DNA from: a bacterium | GTDB taxonomy: Bacteria; Hydrothermota; Tepidihabitantia; SM23-42; JAOAFX01 | Direction: 5' to 3' | Length of the DNA: 51,457 bases | Assembly (NCBI GenBank): GCA_036382775.1 | Contig: DASVHD010000050.1 | Location: 1 to 51,457 of the forward strand | Shown: positions 17,853 through 26,034 of the stretch, piece after piece | Position numbering within the stretch: the first letter of the stretch is position 1 | Layout: every line of letters starts with the position of its first letter | Translations under genes and position numbers: made by a program | Notes under the pieces: generated by a model | What the model saw: the letters and a program-made list of their open reading frames with translations, nothing else | What the model was told of the DNA's origin: nothing | The model's database searches: none

Positions 17853-18820
17853 GGTTGTGTTTCTTCCTGTATTATAACTAGCCCGAGGTCCCTGTCAACA
17901 AGACAGATCAAACCATTGTCCGTATGCACTTTGTACGCGTAGGGTGTCTTGATCTCGCCGTAAAGAACCGGCGCGGCCGGCTGCCCCACGTTAATGATCT
18001 GAAGACCGCCGCTCCCGTCAGCTACGAATGCCAGACTGTCCTGCACCGAGACTCCCTGAGCGTAGCCGGGCGTGTCATATGACCCGATGATCGCGGGGCT
18101 ATCCAGGTCGCTCAGGTCGACGATCACCAGGCCGTCATACCCGTCCGCGATATAGGCATATGGCCCGGTAATGAACAAGCTGCGCGCGTTGGACGGCGTG
18201 TCCAGCTCGCTGACCAGTGCCGTGCTGTCGGGATGCTGGAGATTGTAGACCAGGAGTCCCATCTGCTCGCATACCAGATACGCAATGGAATCGATCACGA
18301 AAAGATCATGGACATTGCCCGGTGTCGAGAACCGACGCACATAGCTCGGGTACTGCGGCCAGCTCACATCTTCCACGATGAACCAGTAACGCGCGGCCAC
18401 GTAAGCGTATTGCGTGTCCCCTTCCGGGGCCGCGATATTATAAGCGTAAAACCAGGCATCCTGACCTGCGAAAAGCGGATTGGACCGGTCACTCACGTTC
18501 AGGATCATCATACCGCCGTCGGAAGCGGCCACGGCGATGTAGGCAAAAGTGTCGCGGACTGAAACGCCCTGGAAGTTCTTCTGGGTGACATATGAACCAA
18601 CGACAAAGGTCGATTCCGGATCGGCAATGGATACGATCTGCAGACCACCCTGGTCATTGGCTATATACGCGTAGCCGCCCTGGATGTCGACATCCCGGGA
18701 ATATCCAGGCAACCGGCATTCGCTGATGATCACGAACGCGCCGGTATCATCGACCGGATGATGACAGGCGGCTAAGAAGCAGAGAATTGGGCAGAACAAA
18801 ATGTTTCGTGCTTTCAGCAT
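17849..18820 (-). CDS. LVIVD-repeat lipoprotein
   Basis: 323 residues. The N-terminus ends in a lipobox (FLAAC, Cys19), so the mature protein should be lipid-anchored. The rest is a series of about seven beta-propeller-type LVIVD repeats (AYIANDQGGLQIVSIAD, AYIADGYDGLVIVDLSD, AFVADGSGGLQIINV). GAGGAGG stands 4 nt before the ATG. It begins 9 nt after the outer-membrane barrel gene and overlaps the next C25-like gene by 4 bp, so it belongs to the pgs-type operon. LVIVD proteins are common on bacterial surfaces but have no defined biochemical role; here an envelope scaffold role is an inference from position. Confidence 0.85.
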   Translation of the reverse strand: MLKARNILFCPILCFLAACHHPVDDTGAFVIISECRLPGYSRDVDIQGGYAYIANDQGGLQIVSIADPESTFVVGSYVTQKNFQGVSVRDTFAYIAVAASDGGMMILNVSDRSNPLFAGQDAWFYAYNIAAPEGDTQYAYVAARYWFIVEDVSWPQYPSYVRRFSTPGNVHDLFVIDSIAYLVCEQMGLLVYNLQHPDSTALVSELDTPSNARSLFITGPYAYIADGYDGLVIVDLSDLDSPAIIGSYDTPGYAQGVSVQDSLAFVADGSGGLQIINVGQPAAPVLYGEIKTPYAYKVHTDNGLICLVDRDLGLVIIQEETQP

Positions 18821-18829
18821 AGGGCCTCC

Positions 18830-19798
18830 TCAGTACGTGAATTCGATCCCGACACCCGCTGTTTGCTTACGGAAATTTTTGAGCTCGCCAACCTGGAGAT
18901 AAGTGTCGGAAAAAGAATTTCTGAATTCGCATGAGTAGTTCAGAACAAGACGCAGTCCGGTCAGCACCGGGACTTCCCCGGCCAGACGGATCCGGTTCCC
19001 GAGGTCAGCCCGGCCGCTATGGGGCGAATCGATCAGCGACCCAAGGTCGGTCGTGAACAGCCGGTAAGCTATCAGGTAATCAAAAGTGACCTCAGAAAGC
19101 CGCGGCACCTTTGTCCTCATTGCCAGGATTATCCGGCCCTGGTGCTGAACATAGGAAATATCGGGCACTGGCCCCTGCGCCCTGGAATCCTTGAATTCAT
19201 AGGACAATTCAGGTTCGAAATAATTACTTGCACGCAGCACCGTCTCCAGCTCGAACCGATAGCTCTCCGAATCATAAACGTCAAAACCCTCAATGTAATT
19301 ATCAAACTCGCGTTTGAACGAAGCCGACGCGGTCATACCGGTTTTCACACGGTAGGTTCCTTTCATCGTTATCAGGTGCTCAGTGAACCGGCACCCTGCG
19401 TAATCAGTGCCCGCTGGTTCCTGGTAATAGCGGATCAGATAATCCGGCATGAACAGATAGTCGATCTTTACGGCGAAACGGCCGAACGCCTGTCTGATGC
19501 CGATATTGTAGACGGCATAGTTCTTTTCTTCGTTTATATAATAACCGCGGGTTGACAGCGCAAGGTTTGCGGTCGTGGTGCGTCCCTTTGTGGATTTATT
19601 CCTTAAAAGGAGTTCCAGACTGACGTCGTTAGTCAGATCATCGTAGGTCTCAAAAGGAAAACGTTCGGGATTCGTGTGTGCCATGAACTCGTCCAGATAT
19701 TTCCGGGAATAGGAAAAAATATTGTCATCATACGACAGGATGGCTCGGGCGGATAGCGAGTAATCAAAGAACGCGAACAATGCCAATAAGAGCGTCAT
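18830..19798 (-). CDS. Predicted outer-membrane beta-barrel protein of the pgs operon
   Basis: 322 residues. A short signal peptide (MTLLLALFAFFDYSLSA) precedes a chain of alternating amphipathic strands with aromatic girdle residues and ends in an aromatic residue (GVGIEFTY), the usual BAM-recognised C-terminal signal. GGAG is 9 nt before the ATG. It lies 19 nt after the periplasmic-protein gene and 9 nt before the LVIVD lipoprotein gene. I do not recognise a named family. Its place behind the polymer synthesis genes suggests a polymer channel or anchoring site in the outer membrane, which is an inference. Confidence 0.7.
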   Translation of the reverse strand: MTLLLALFAFFDYSLSARAILSYDDNIFSYSRKYLDEFMAHTNPERFPFETYDDLTNDVSLELLLRNKSTKGRTTTANLALSTRGYYINEEKNYAVYNIGIRQAFGRFAVKIDYLFMPDYLIRYYQEPAGTDYAGCRFTEHLITMKGTYRVKTGMTASASFKREFDNYIEGFDVYDSESYRFELETVLRASNYFEPELSYEFKDSRAQGPVPDISYVQHQGRIILAMRTKVPRLSEVTFDYLIAYRLFTTDLGSLIDSPHSGRADLGNRIRLAGEVPVLTGLRLVLNYSCEFRNSFSDTYLQVGELKNFRKQTAGVGIEFTY

Positions 19799-19817
19799 GG
19801 TGGGTTACTCCGATATT

Positions 19818-20648
19818 TCATTTCTGTTTTACCAAGCATCGCAACCCGGCGCTTTCCGTCCCGCTGCCGCCGACCGTGATCTCGAAACGGTGTTTACCTT
19901 TCTTTACATTCACGTAGAAGCTGTGGGGGTTGGACGGAACCACATCGGGGCGGTTCTGATACGAAGTGGTCTCTGACCGGTACGCGCGGAATGTGCTGTT
20001 TTTCACGATCCGGCTGTTCTCCTTGACCACAATACTGTAGACCTGTTCGTTGTTCATGTCCATGGCATAGGCCAGGCGCGATATAATCTTTAATTTCTGG
20101 GGACCCGTGATCTCCAGCATGATCGGTTTTGACCTGGTGGTTTCGTAGTAATTGATGATCTTTTCATCCTCGACGGCCTGCAGTTTCTCGCCGTACTCGG
20201 CCGGCACGATATCGGACCACTGGGCCGGTGATTCGTAGGCGAACTTGAGGAGCACGGAATCGGCCGGCGCTGTCCACAAGATGAACCGGTACATATTTTC
20301 GCCCGGCGGCACGTTGATGTAGAACGAACGCCATTTGCTCAGCCGTGTGGAGCCGAGACGAGCGACCTTTGACCGTTCGGTCTCGAACGTGACGAACTTC
20401 TCCTTCACGTCGTTCTCTTGCATGATGAGCTTATAACCCTTCACGCCCTTGTCTTCCGCGGGCCATGGTATCCTGGTATAAACACGAAGCCAGGTCGGCC
20501 CCTGCGCTGTGACCGTCAACGGCTGGGCTTTGGTCACCAGATGATATGATTCCGCCTGCGAGGTTTGGATCTTGATCGTCACCTCGCTCGCCGATTTCAC
20601 GCTGCTGATCTGCCCGCATAGTAATGCCGCCAATATTATTCCGGTCAT
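19818..20648 (-). CDS. Periplasmic protein with two homologous beta-rich halves (pgs operon)
   Basis: 276 residues with signal peptide MTGIILAALLCGQISS. The two halves (about 35-130 and 160-265) align with each other: a GP-x-L-x-hydrophobic-x-x-R strand (GPTWLRVYTRI / GPQKLKIISRL), an ENxxxxK region, an R-rich stretch, and FYINVPPGENMYRF / FYVNVKKGKHRF. The gene therefore arose by internal duplication. The perfect ribosome binding site AAGGAGGT lies within the last codons of pgsW, and ATG/TGA overlap by 4 bp. I do not recognise a named family. Its consistent placement after PgsW suggests a periplasmic partner of the polymer machinery. Confidence 0.75.
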   Translation of the reverse strand: MTGIILAALLCGQISSVKSASEVTIKIQTSQAESYHLVTKAQPLTVTAQGPTWLRVYTRIPWPAEDKGVKGYKLIMQENDVKEKFVTFETERSKVARLGSTRLSKWRSFYINVPPGENMYRFILWTAPADSVLLKFAYESPAQWSDIVPAEYGEKLQAVEDEKIINYYETTRSKPIMLEITGPQKLKIISRLAYAMDMNNEQVYSIVVKENSRIVKNSTFRAYRSETTSYQNRPDVVPSNPHSFYVNVKKGKHRFEITVGGSGTESAGLRCLVKQK

Positions 20649-21757
20649 GGGACCTCCTTTTTTCCTTTCCCGGTGATCGCGCGTTTGACATAGTGGTCAA
20701 CGTCGATGCGAAGGACAACAAAAAGAATAATGAACATGATCGCCGCAAAGAACGTTGCCCAGAATACCGAATAGCGGGCTTCATAAAAGATTCTGCCTTT
20801 ACCCGGCCGGGGCAGCGGGATCGGAGCCCTGGGTATTTCATATTCGCGCGCGAGTTGATTGACATCATCGAGGTTGATCACCGGTATCCCAGAACGCAGG
20901 AATTCGCCGACCAGACCCCTGTTGATCGAGAACTGGACCTGGTCAATGACGCCGGAAGGTACTTCAGACCCCGCCAGGGCAACGGCGCTGCCGCCGACAT
21001 TAACCAGCGCGGCCAGCGACCGCCCGGCCGCGTACTCCTGGTAAAGGGCTATCCTGTTTTTAACCGCCGCTTCCAGGTTCTCAGCTTTGATGACCCGGAC
21101 CTGGTTACGCTCCAGCGACTGGATTATCATATCCCGGCCCTCGGGGCTCAATCCCCGGCCGATATCATCAACGCCGCCGATCGAACCGGCAAGGGTACGG
21201 TCCCTGATCATTCCCTGGTCGTAAAGATAACGCTCCATGTCCAGGTAGGTGAACGCGGGATCGTTCGCGCCCCACATTGACGCGCCGCCGGAAGCGATGA
21301 TCACCGGTTTCAGTCCCAGAACCTCGCCGGCGGCGATAACCGCGATGTTGAGCACCGGGAACGAACCGGTAAACGACACGGCGACCGCATCGCCTTTTTT
21401 CACACCGCACTGCTCCAGCAGCTGCACGATCACGGCCGCGAAATTCGGGTTCAATGCGGTCAACTTCGCGGTAAGATCGCCGGGTTCGGTCGTGATCAGC
21501 GAATTTTGCAGACCGACCATGCCTGTTTCATTGGGATCGTTGATCGGGTCGATCACCAAACCGTCGCTCAGCCGCTTTTCCCTTATCGAGGACATGAGCT
21601 GCGAGGTCAATTCCGAAGCGGCTTTCTTTTCCTGATAATGGCTGGCGAACATCCTTACCCTGACATTCAGCTCGATCACCATGAAGGCGAGCGAGAGCAG
21701 GCCGATAATGACAAGAATGTACAGCGGCACTTTTTCCGTTCTTAGTTTCAGCTTCAT
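20645..21757 (-). CDS. pgsW: Poly-gamma-glutamate system protein PgsW-like
   Basis: 370 residues. A transmembrane segment near 11-28 and another near 338-358 flank a large extracytoplasmic region. The sequence matches my memory of the poly-gamma-glutamate system protein (PgsW) that accompanies PgsB and PgsC in diderms lacking PgsA/CapA, including VSFTGSFPVLNIAVIAA and the IIASGGASMWGAN segment. It starts 11 nt after pgsC and overlaps the next gene by 4 bp. Its role in polymer synthesis or transport is not biochemically defined. Confidence 0.85.
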   Translation of the reverse strand: MKLKLRTEKVPLYILVIIGLLSLAFMVIELNVRVRMFASHYQEKKAASELTSQLMSSIREKRLSDGLVIDPINDPNETGMVGLQNSLITTEPGDLTAKLTALNPNFAAVIVQLLEQCGVKKGDAVAVSFTGSFPVLNIAVIAAGEVLGLKPVIIASGGASMWGANDPAFTYLDMERYLYDQGMIRDRTLAGSIGGVDDIGRGLSPEGRDMIIQSLERNQVRVIKAENLEAAVKNRIALYQEYAAGRSLAALVNVGGSAVALAGSEVPSGVIDQVQFSINRGLVGEFLRSGIPVINLDDVNQLAREYEIPRAPIPLPRPGKGRIFYEARYSVFWATFFAAIMFIILFVVLRIDVDHYVKRAITGKGKKEVP

Positions 21758-21768
21758 GGCTTATGATG

Positions 21769-22218
21769 TCATGGCGCGATCACACCGCCGGTAAGGACGA
21801 TGATGATGAAACGCACCAGGATTGAGACGATCATCATGGCGCACATGGTTTCGGCAATGCCCTGCCTCTGTATCCAGTAGGCGACTAGACCGGGCACGAC
21901 GAAACCGATGGTGGCAATATCGATGGTCTGAGCTGAAAACGTGATCGGGGGGAATAGTTTCGTAGCATAACCAAGCAGGTACCCGATGATTATGCAGATG
22001 ATAAGCAGACGCCTTCCATACAACAGTACGTAATGGCCTATTACCTTGACGATCAAAAAGGTAATGATGCCGATCGCTATCGTGCTGATGATCTGAACGG
22101 GCTGATGCATGTACATGGCGATATAACCGGGCACGACAACGCCGCCCGCCGCGAGTCCGATCGTTTCAGTGAAAAGGAGACTTATGAACATGCCCAGGCC
22201 GATCGCGACGATCAACAT
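21769..22218 (-). CDS. pgsC: Poly-gamma-glutamate biosynthesis membrane protein PgsC/CapC
   Basis: 149 residues, almost wholly membrane-embedded (about five helices), the usual length for PgsC. Diagnostic family segments are visible: ETIGLAAGGVVVPGYIA, LLYGRRLLIICI, IGFVVPGLVAYWIQRQG. PgsC forms the membrane-bound synthetase with PgsB. GGAG is 5 nt before the ATG. It is 88 nt downstream of pgsB and 11 nt upstream of pgsW. Confidence 0.92.
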   Translation of the reverse strand: MLIVAIGLGMFISLLFTETIGLAAGGVVVPGYIAMYMHQPVQIISTIAIGIITFLIVKVIGHYVLLYGRRLLIICIIIGYLLGYATKLFPPITFSAQTIDIATIGFVVPGLVAYWIQRQGIAETMCAMMIVSILVRFIIIVLTGGVIAP

Positions 22219-22306
22219 TTTCGCTCCGCGAAAATAAGATGACAGCGATTGGATCGTTTAAAATTCGTTGCATTATCGCCGCAATCTATCTTTATCATCT
22301 CCGTAA

Positions 22307-23482
22307 TCATTTGCTCGCCTTTTGCCCGAAGCAAGCGATCAGGCTCTCGCCGTAGCCGACGATGTTTCCGATCGCGAATATCTGCGATCGGTCACGGATC
22401 CGGTCACCGACCGCATTGACGACATCCTCGACCTTCTTGCCGCCAAGGTTCAGGATCTTTTCCCGACCGATCCCTGACGCCAGGACCTTTTTCACGAAAG
22501 GCATAGTGTTGGCGCCCGTCGCGAAATACATCTCCGCCGGCATTTTTTGGCTCACCAGATCGGCCATCTGCAATGACCGGTCGATCCGGTCGCTGCGACA
22601 ATTGACCAGGATATACGTATGGACGCCCGGCTCCGATAGCTGTTCGAAGATACGATAGGTAGAATCCGGGTCGTTGGCCGCCAGCGCATTGATAAGTGTC
22701 GCGCGCTTGCCCCCCAGATCAAGGTCGTACTTCTGGAGTACTCCGGGATCCGGCCGGCAGCGGTAGAGCTCCTGCAGGACCTGATCTCTTTTCAAGCCGA
22801 GGGATGAACATACCGCCAATGCCAGGGCGACATTTTCCTGGTGTTCATAGTACGGGAATCTGGCCATTTCGCCGGCGCTGATATCGTTCGGCTGACTTTG
22901 GATGATAGTTATCCCGCGTTTTGAACATAGATCTTTCATTAAATGATAATAGTCCTGTTCTGCCGTGATCACGGTGGAGCCGCGCGGGACCGCGTTAATA
23001 AAGTGCCGGGCAATATCGGCCAGGGTCGGCCCCATGACGTCGAGATGGTCAGCGCGCACATTGGTGATCGCCACGATCTTCGGCTGGACCAACTTGGTCT
23101 CTTCTGTCCACTGTAGGTCAGGCCGCAGGGACATGTTTTCAAAAACAATGGCGTTCAGCCCGTTACTGACCGCTTTCCCTACCATCGCGATCTGTTCTTT
23201 GATATTCGCCTTTCCCAGCCGTACGATCGGTATTTCATTTAAGTTATTCAGGATCATGCGCGGTTTGGTACCGGTCGTTTTCGACATCACTTTGTGGTTT
23301 CCGGCTTTCAGGCCGGCTCCCACCAATCTGGTGACCGATGATTTGCCCCGGGTCCCGTTTACGATGATCCTCAAGGGAATGAGTTTAAGGTTTTTTTGGT
23401 GCTGGAGCCATTCTCGGCGGCCGATGATCAAAAAAACAACAAGTAATGCCATGAGAATAAATATGCCGTAGTTAGATTGCAC
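22307..23482 (-). CDS. pgsB: Poly-gamma-glutamate synthetase subunit PgsB/CapB
   Basis: 391 residues from the GTG at 23482. This Mur-ligase-like amide ligase joins glutamate (or a related amino acid) units using ATP. Residues 6-20 form the N-terminal membrane helix, GTRGKSS (43-49) is the P-loop, and ITNVRADHLDVMGPT and NCRSDRIDRS are family motifs. A TTG at 23500 and an ATG at 23452 are alternatives. The ATG would cut the membrane helix to about ten residues, while the GTG gives the normal helix length and begins 5 nt after a -10 box, implying a leaderless mRNA. First gene of a seven-gene operon that continues to 14289. Neither pgsA/capA nor a gamma-glutamyl hydrolase is present nearby. Confidence 0.9.
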   Translation of the reverse strand: MQSNYGIFILMALLVVFLIIGRREWLQHQKNLKLIPLRIIVNGTRGKSSVTRLVGAGLKAGNHKVMSKTTGTKPRMILNNLNEIPIVRLGKANIKEQIAMVGKAVSNGLNAIVFENMSLRPDLQWTEETKLVQPKIVAITNVRADHLDVMGPTLADIARHFINAVPRGSTVITAEQDYYHLMKDLCSKRGITIIQSQPNDISAGEMARFPYYEHQENVALALAVCSSLGLKRDQVLQELYRCRPDPGVLQKYDLDLGGKRATLINALAANDPDSTYRIFEQLSEPGVHTYILVNCRSDRIDRSLQMADLVSQKMPAEMYFATGANTMPFVKKVLASGIGREKILNLGGKKVEDVVNAVGDRIRDRSQIFAIGNIVGYGESLIACFGQKASK

Positions 23483-23487
23483 TATAT

Positions 23488-23515
23488 AATATATCCACAA
23501 TTAACCGAAAATCAA
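23488..23515 (-). promoter_or_regulatory. Promoter of the pgs operon (leaderless geometry)
   Basis: TTGATT (23510-23515), a 16-nt spacer and TATATT (23488-23493), then 5 nt to GTG at 23482. It lies directly after the strong terminator at 23522-23567. Confidence 0.55.
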
Positions 23516-23521
23516 GAGGAA

Positions 23522-23567
23522 TATCAATTAAGAAGGGGAGGCGAGTGCCTCCCCTTCTTAATTGATA
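23522..23567 (-). terminator. Strong hairpin terminator after the BNR-repeat gene
   Basis: A perfect 21-bp stem (inner arm AAGAAGGGGAGGC) with a 4-nt loop begins 13 nt past the stop codon at 23581. It separates that gene from the pgs operon promoter only a few bases away. The stem is symmetric in A/T-rich ends, so it may act in both directions. Confidence 0.8.
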
Positions 23568-23580
23568 CGAAAATGATCCC

Positions 23581-25800
23581 TTACTTCAACCATACGATCT
23601 TTTTCATGGATGTTTCGCCATTGATCGCCAGCCGGCAGAAATATACGCCCGCCGGTAGTCCGCGTCCTCCGGCATCTTCACCGTTCCAGCCCGCGCTGTA
23701 CGTACCTGCCGGTTTCTTTTCATTAACCAGCTGTACGACCTCTCTACCCTGGATATCGCAGATCGAGACGATCACAAACCCGGGCTTTTCGACCGTATAG
23801 TGGATGACCGCGACGCCATGCGCCGGGTTTGGCGTGGCATCGATCTTCATCCTGGTGTATCCCGCATTGTTCTCATCGGCGCCCACCAGAAGGCTCCAAC
23901 GGTACATGCCGGCCCCCTCGGTTCCGCAGAACAGCCAGTTGCCCTGGTTTATGCCCAGCGATGTGACATAGGTATTCTGCAAACCGCTGTTAATTGCCAT
24001 CCAGCTGCCGCCACCGACCGTGCTCATGTAAACGCCGGTGTAGGTCGCAGCATAGATCTCGTTCTCGTTGGCCGGGTTGATCAGAACAGCATACACGTTC
24101 GTGCACCCGCTGTTGGTCCAGCTCGCGCCGGCATTGGTCGATTTAAAGACGCCCGAAGACGAACCCGCATAGATCGTGTTGGCCTTGGTCGAACCGATCG
24201 CAATGTCGTTCACGGTTCCGCTCAAGCCGGTGCTTGATAAAAACCATGTATTGCCGGCATCCGTGCTTTTATATAAACCGGTATAGCCACCGGCATAAAC
24301 TACGCTGGAGTTCGTGTGATCGACGCGCAGCGCATTGCATGTCCCGTAGACCGTGGTGAGTGTCTCCCTCGCCCAAGTTGTTCCACCGTCCGTGGACTTG
24401 GAAACCGCCATCAGGTAGGTGGTAGTGTAAACATATCCGCCGCTGTAAATTATGTTGTTGTTGTTGGGATCGATGACCAGCGCCCCGCCATCAGCGTAAT
24501 AACTGTCCAGAGGGCTTGACCAGACGGACCCGCCGTCTGTGCTCTTGTAGAGCTCGGCGTTGCCTCAGCCAGACCCCTCTAACGCGTAAACGATATTGGG
24601 ATTGGTATTATTCACCGCGAATTCGCAGATATTGCCGCACCCCACCGGCGTTGGTACCTGCGCCCAGTCGGTTCCGTTGTTCGTGGTTTTAAAAACACCG
24701 ATCGCTTCGAACGAAGTATACATGGTTGACGGTGACGACGGAGCGGCCGCGAAACTGCAGATAGAACCGAGATTAAGATTGTTGTTGGTATTGGACCAGC
24801 TGGTACCGCCACTGGTCGTCTTGAAAACACCGTTATTATCAGCGGCATAGACCCTCGAGCTTGATGACTGGCTCACGGCCAGGCCATAGAAGCCATACCC
24901 GGCAAGTCCTGTGTTCACTGAAAACCACGATGCGCCGGCATTGGTCGTCTTGTAGATCTCATTGTAGCCGCCAGCGAATGCCTCATCGGGAGTGGCAATA
25001 CTGGTGGCCATGGAGTAATTGTAGTAGTTGGTGCTGGTTTGGGTCCAGGAACTGCCGCCATCGGTCGATCGGTAGATACCGCTCAAATAGGTCCCGGCGT
25101 AGACAATACTGGAATTCGTCGGGTGAACCGCCAGTGAATATATATAGTATGCGCCGGACGGGATCGTCCCGGTTATGTCGGTCCAGTTCGTACCGCCGTT
25201 TGTGGTCTTAAAAACTGCCGGGTAAGTGCCGAGGCTATCGCTCCAGTATCCGCCAACATATGCCGTAAGGGGATTCAAGCGGTCAACAGCGATGCAGTTG
25301 CACTGACCTTGGACCGTATTCAGCGTGGTCGTGCTCCAGGAAACACCGCTGTCCGTGCTTTTAAAAAACGCCATTACCCATTTGGCACCATCCCAACTCA
25401 TACCTGATGCATAAACAGTAGCCGGTGTACCCGGGATGTCGATGATGCCATAGATGTACTTGTTTGACATCGACGTGGACGCCCAGTTGACACCACCATC
25501 GGTCGTTCGGTAGATCACGTGCCCGCTTCCGGCATAAAGTTTATTATTGTTCGTGGGATCGATCGCAAGACAATAGGCCTGATTGGCGATCGAACCGACC
25601 GTGGTCCAGTTGATTCCGCCGTTGGTCGATTTGGCAACATTGGTCGGGCTGTTGTTCGAGGTCACGTAGACAATGTTATCGTTAATATAAGAAACAACCG
25701 CTGACCTTGCATCACCACCGTACGGTCCCACAGCTTCCCATGCGCCGAACGCGGTCATACTGACTGTGAGGACAATTAATATCGGATATCTCATGTTCAC
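23581..25800 (-). pseudogene. BNR/Asp-box repeat surface protein, interrupted by one in-frame TGA
   Basis: One continuous reading frame of 739 sense codons apart from TGA at 24565-24567. The first part (to residue 411) has a signal peptide and many Asp-box repeats (STNGGINW, TTDGGVNW, STDGGSSW). The frame continues in the same register with GNAELYKSTDGG and further repeats, ending in a canonical FlgD-like sorting domain (LPAGVYFCRLA, IVWLK). The context GSG-stop-GNAELYKSTDGG suggests a former TGG (Trp). The upstream half alone would lack the sorting domain. Start GTG at 25800 is preferred: GGAGG lies 6 nt before it (ATG at 25794 is the alternative). It may be a true nonsense mutation, a strain variant or a sequence error. 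Function is probably a secreted propeller-type binding protein. Confidence 0.75.
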
Positions 25801-25906
25801 TGATAACCTCCTTTTCTTTAATTCTAACTAAAATTTTTTTCATAAAGCTATGTTAAAAACCGCCTTCAATCTTTTATGATCCCGTATCCTCCCTTGTTTA
25901 GTCAAC

Positions 25907-25920
25907 TATACTTAAGTATA
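25907..25920. promoter_or_regulatory. 14-bp perfect palindrome in a divergent promoter region
   Basis: TATACTTAAGTATA adjoins a TTGACT box (25900-25905, minus strand) upstream of the BNR-repeat gene. It shares ACTTAAGT with the palindromes over the -35 boxes at 2752-2761 and 9084-9093. Possible regulator site. Confidence 0.45.
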
Positions 25921-26001
25921 TTAACAATTAGCAAGTTGTCAAGTACCTGTTTGACCCGGCTGTTTTTTATCAAGGGTAGAACATTCTTGTTTCTGATCCC
26001 C

Positions 26002-26029
26002 TTGATTTTAGACTGCTTTTAAGTATTAT
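26002..26029 (+). promoter_or_regulatory. Promoter of lipoprotein-glycosyltransferase operon (leaderless geometry)
   Basis: TTGATT (26002-26007), a 16-nt spacer and TATTAT (26024-26029), then 5 nt to the ATG at 26035. Transcription should start at or very near the start codon. No ribosome binding site is present. Confidence 0.6.
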
Positions 26030-26034
26030 CATTC

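Noticed and set aside
23522-23567. Phage attachment site or transposon end
   Set aside because: The palindrome sits directly behind a gene as a terminator would, and no integrase, transposase or direct repeat flanks it.
24565-24567. UGA recoded as Gly or Trp, or selenocysteine
   Set aside because: TGA is the terminal stop of many intact genes here (for example secA, pstS, the LVIVD gene), and there is no hairpin-like SECIS signature that I can recognise directly after the site.
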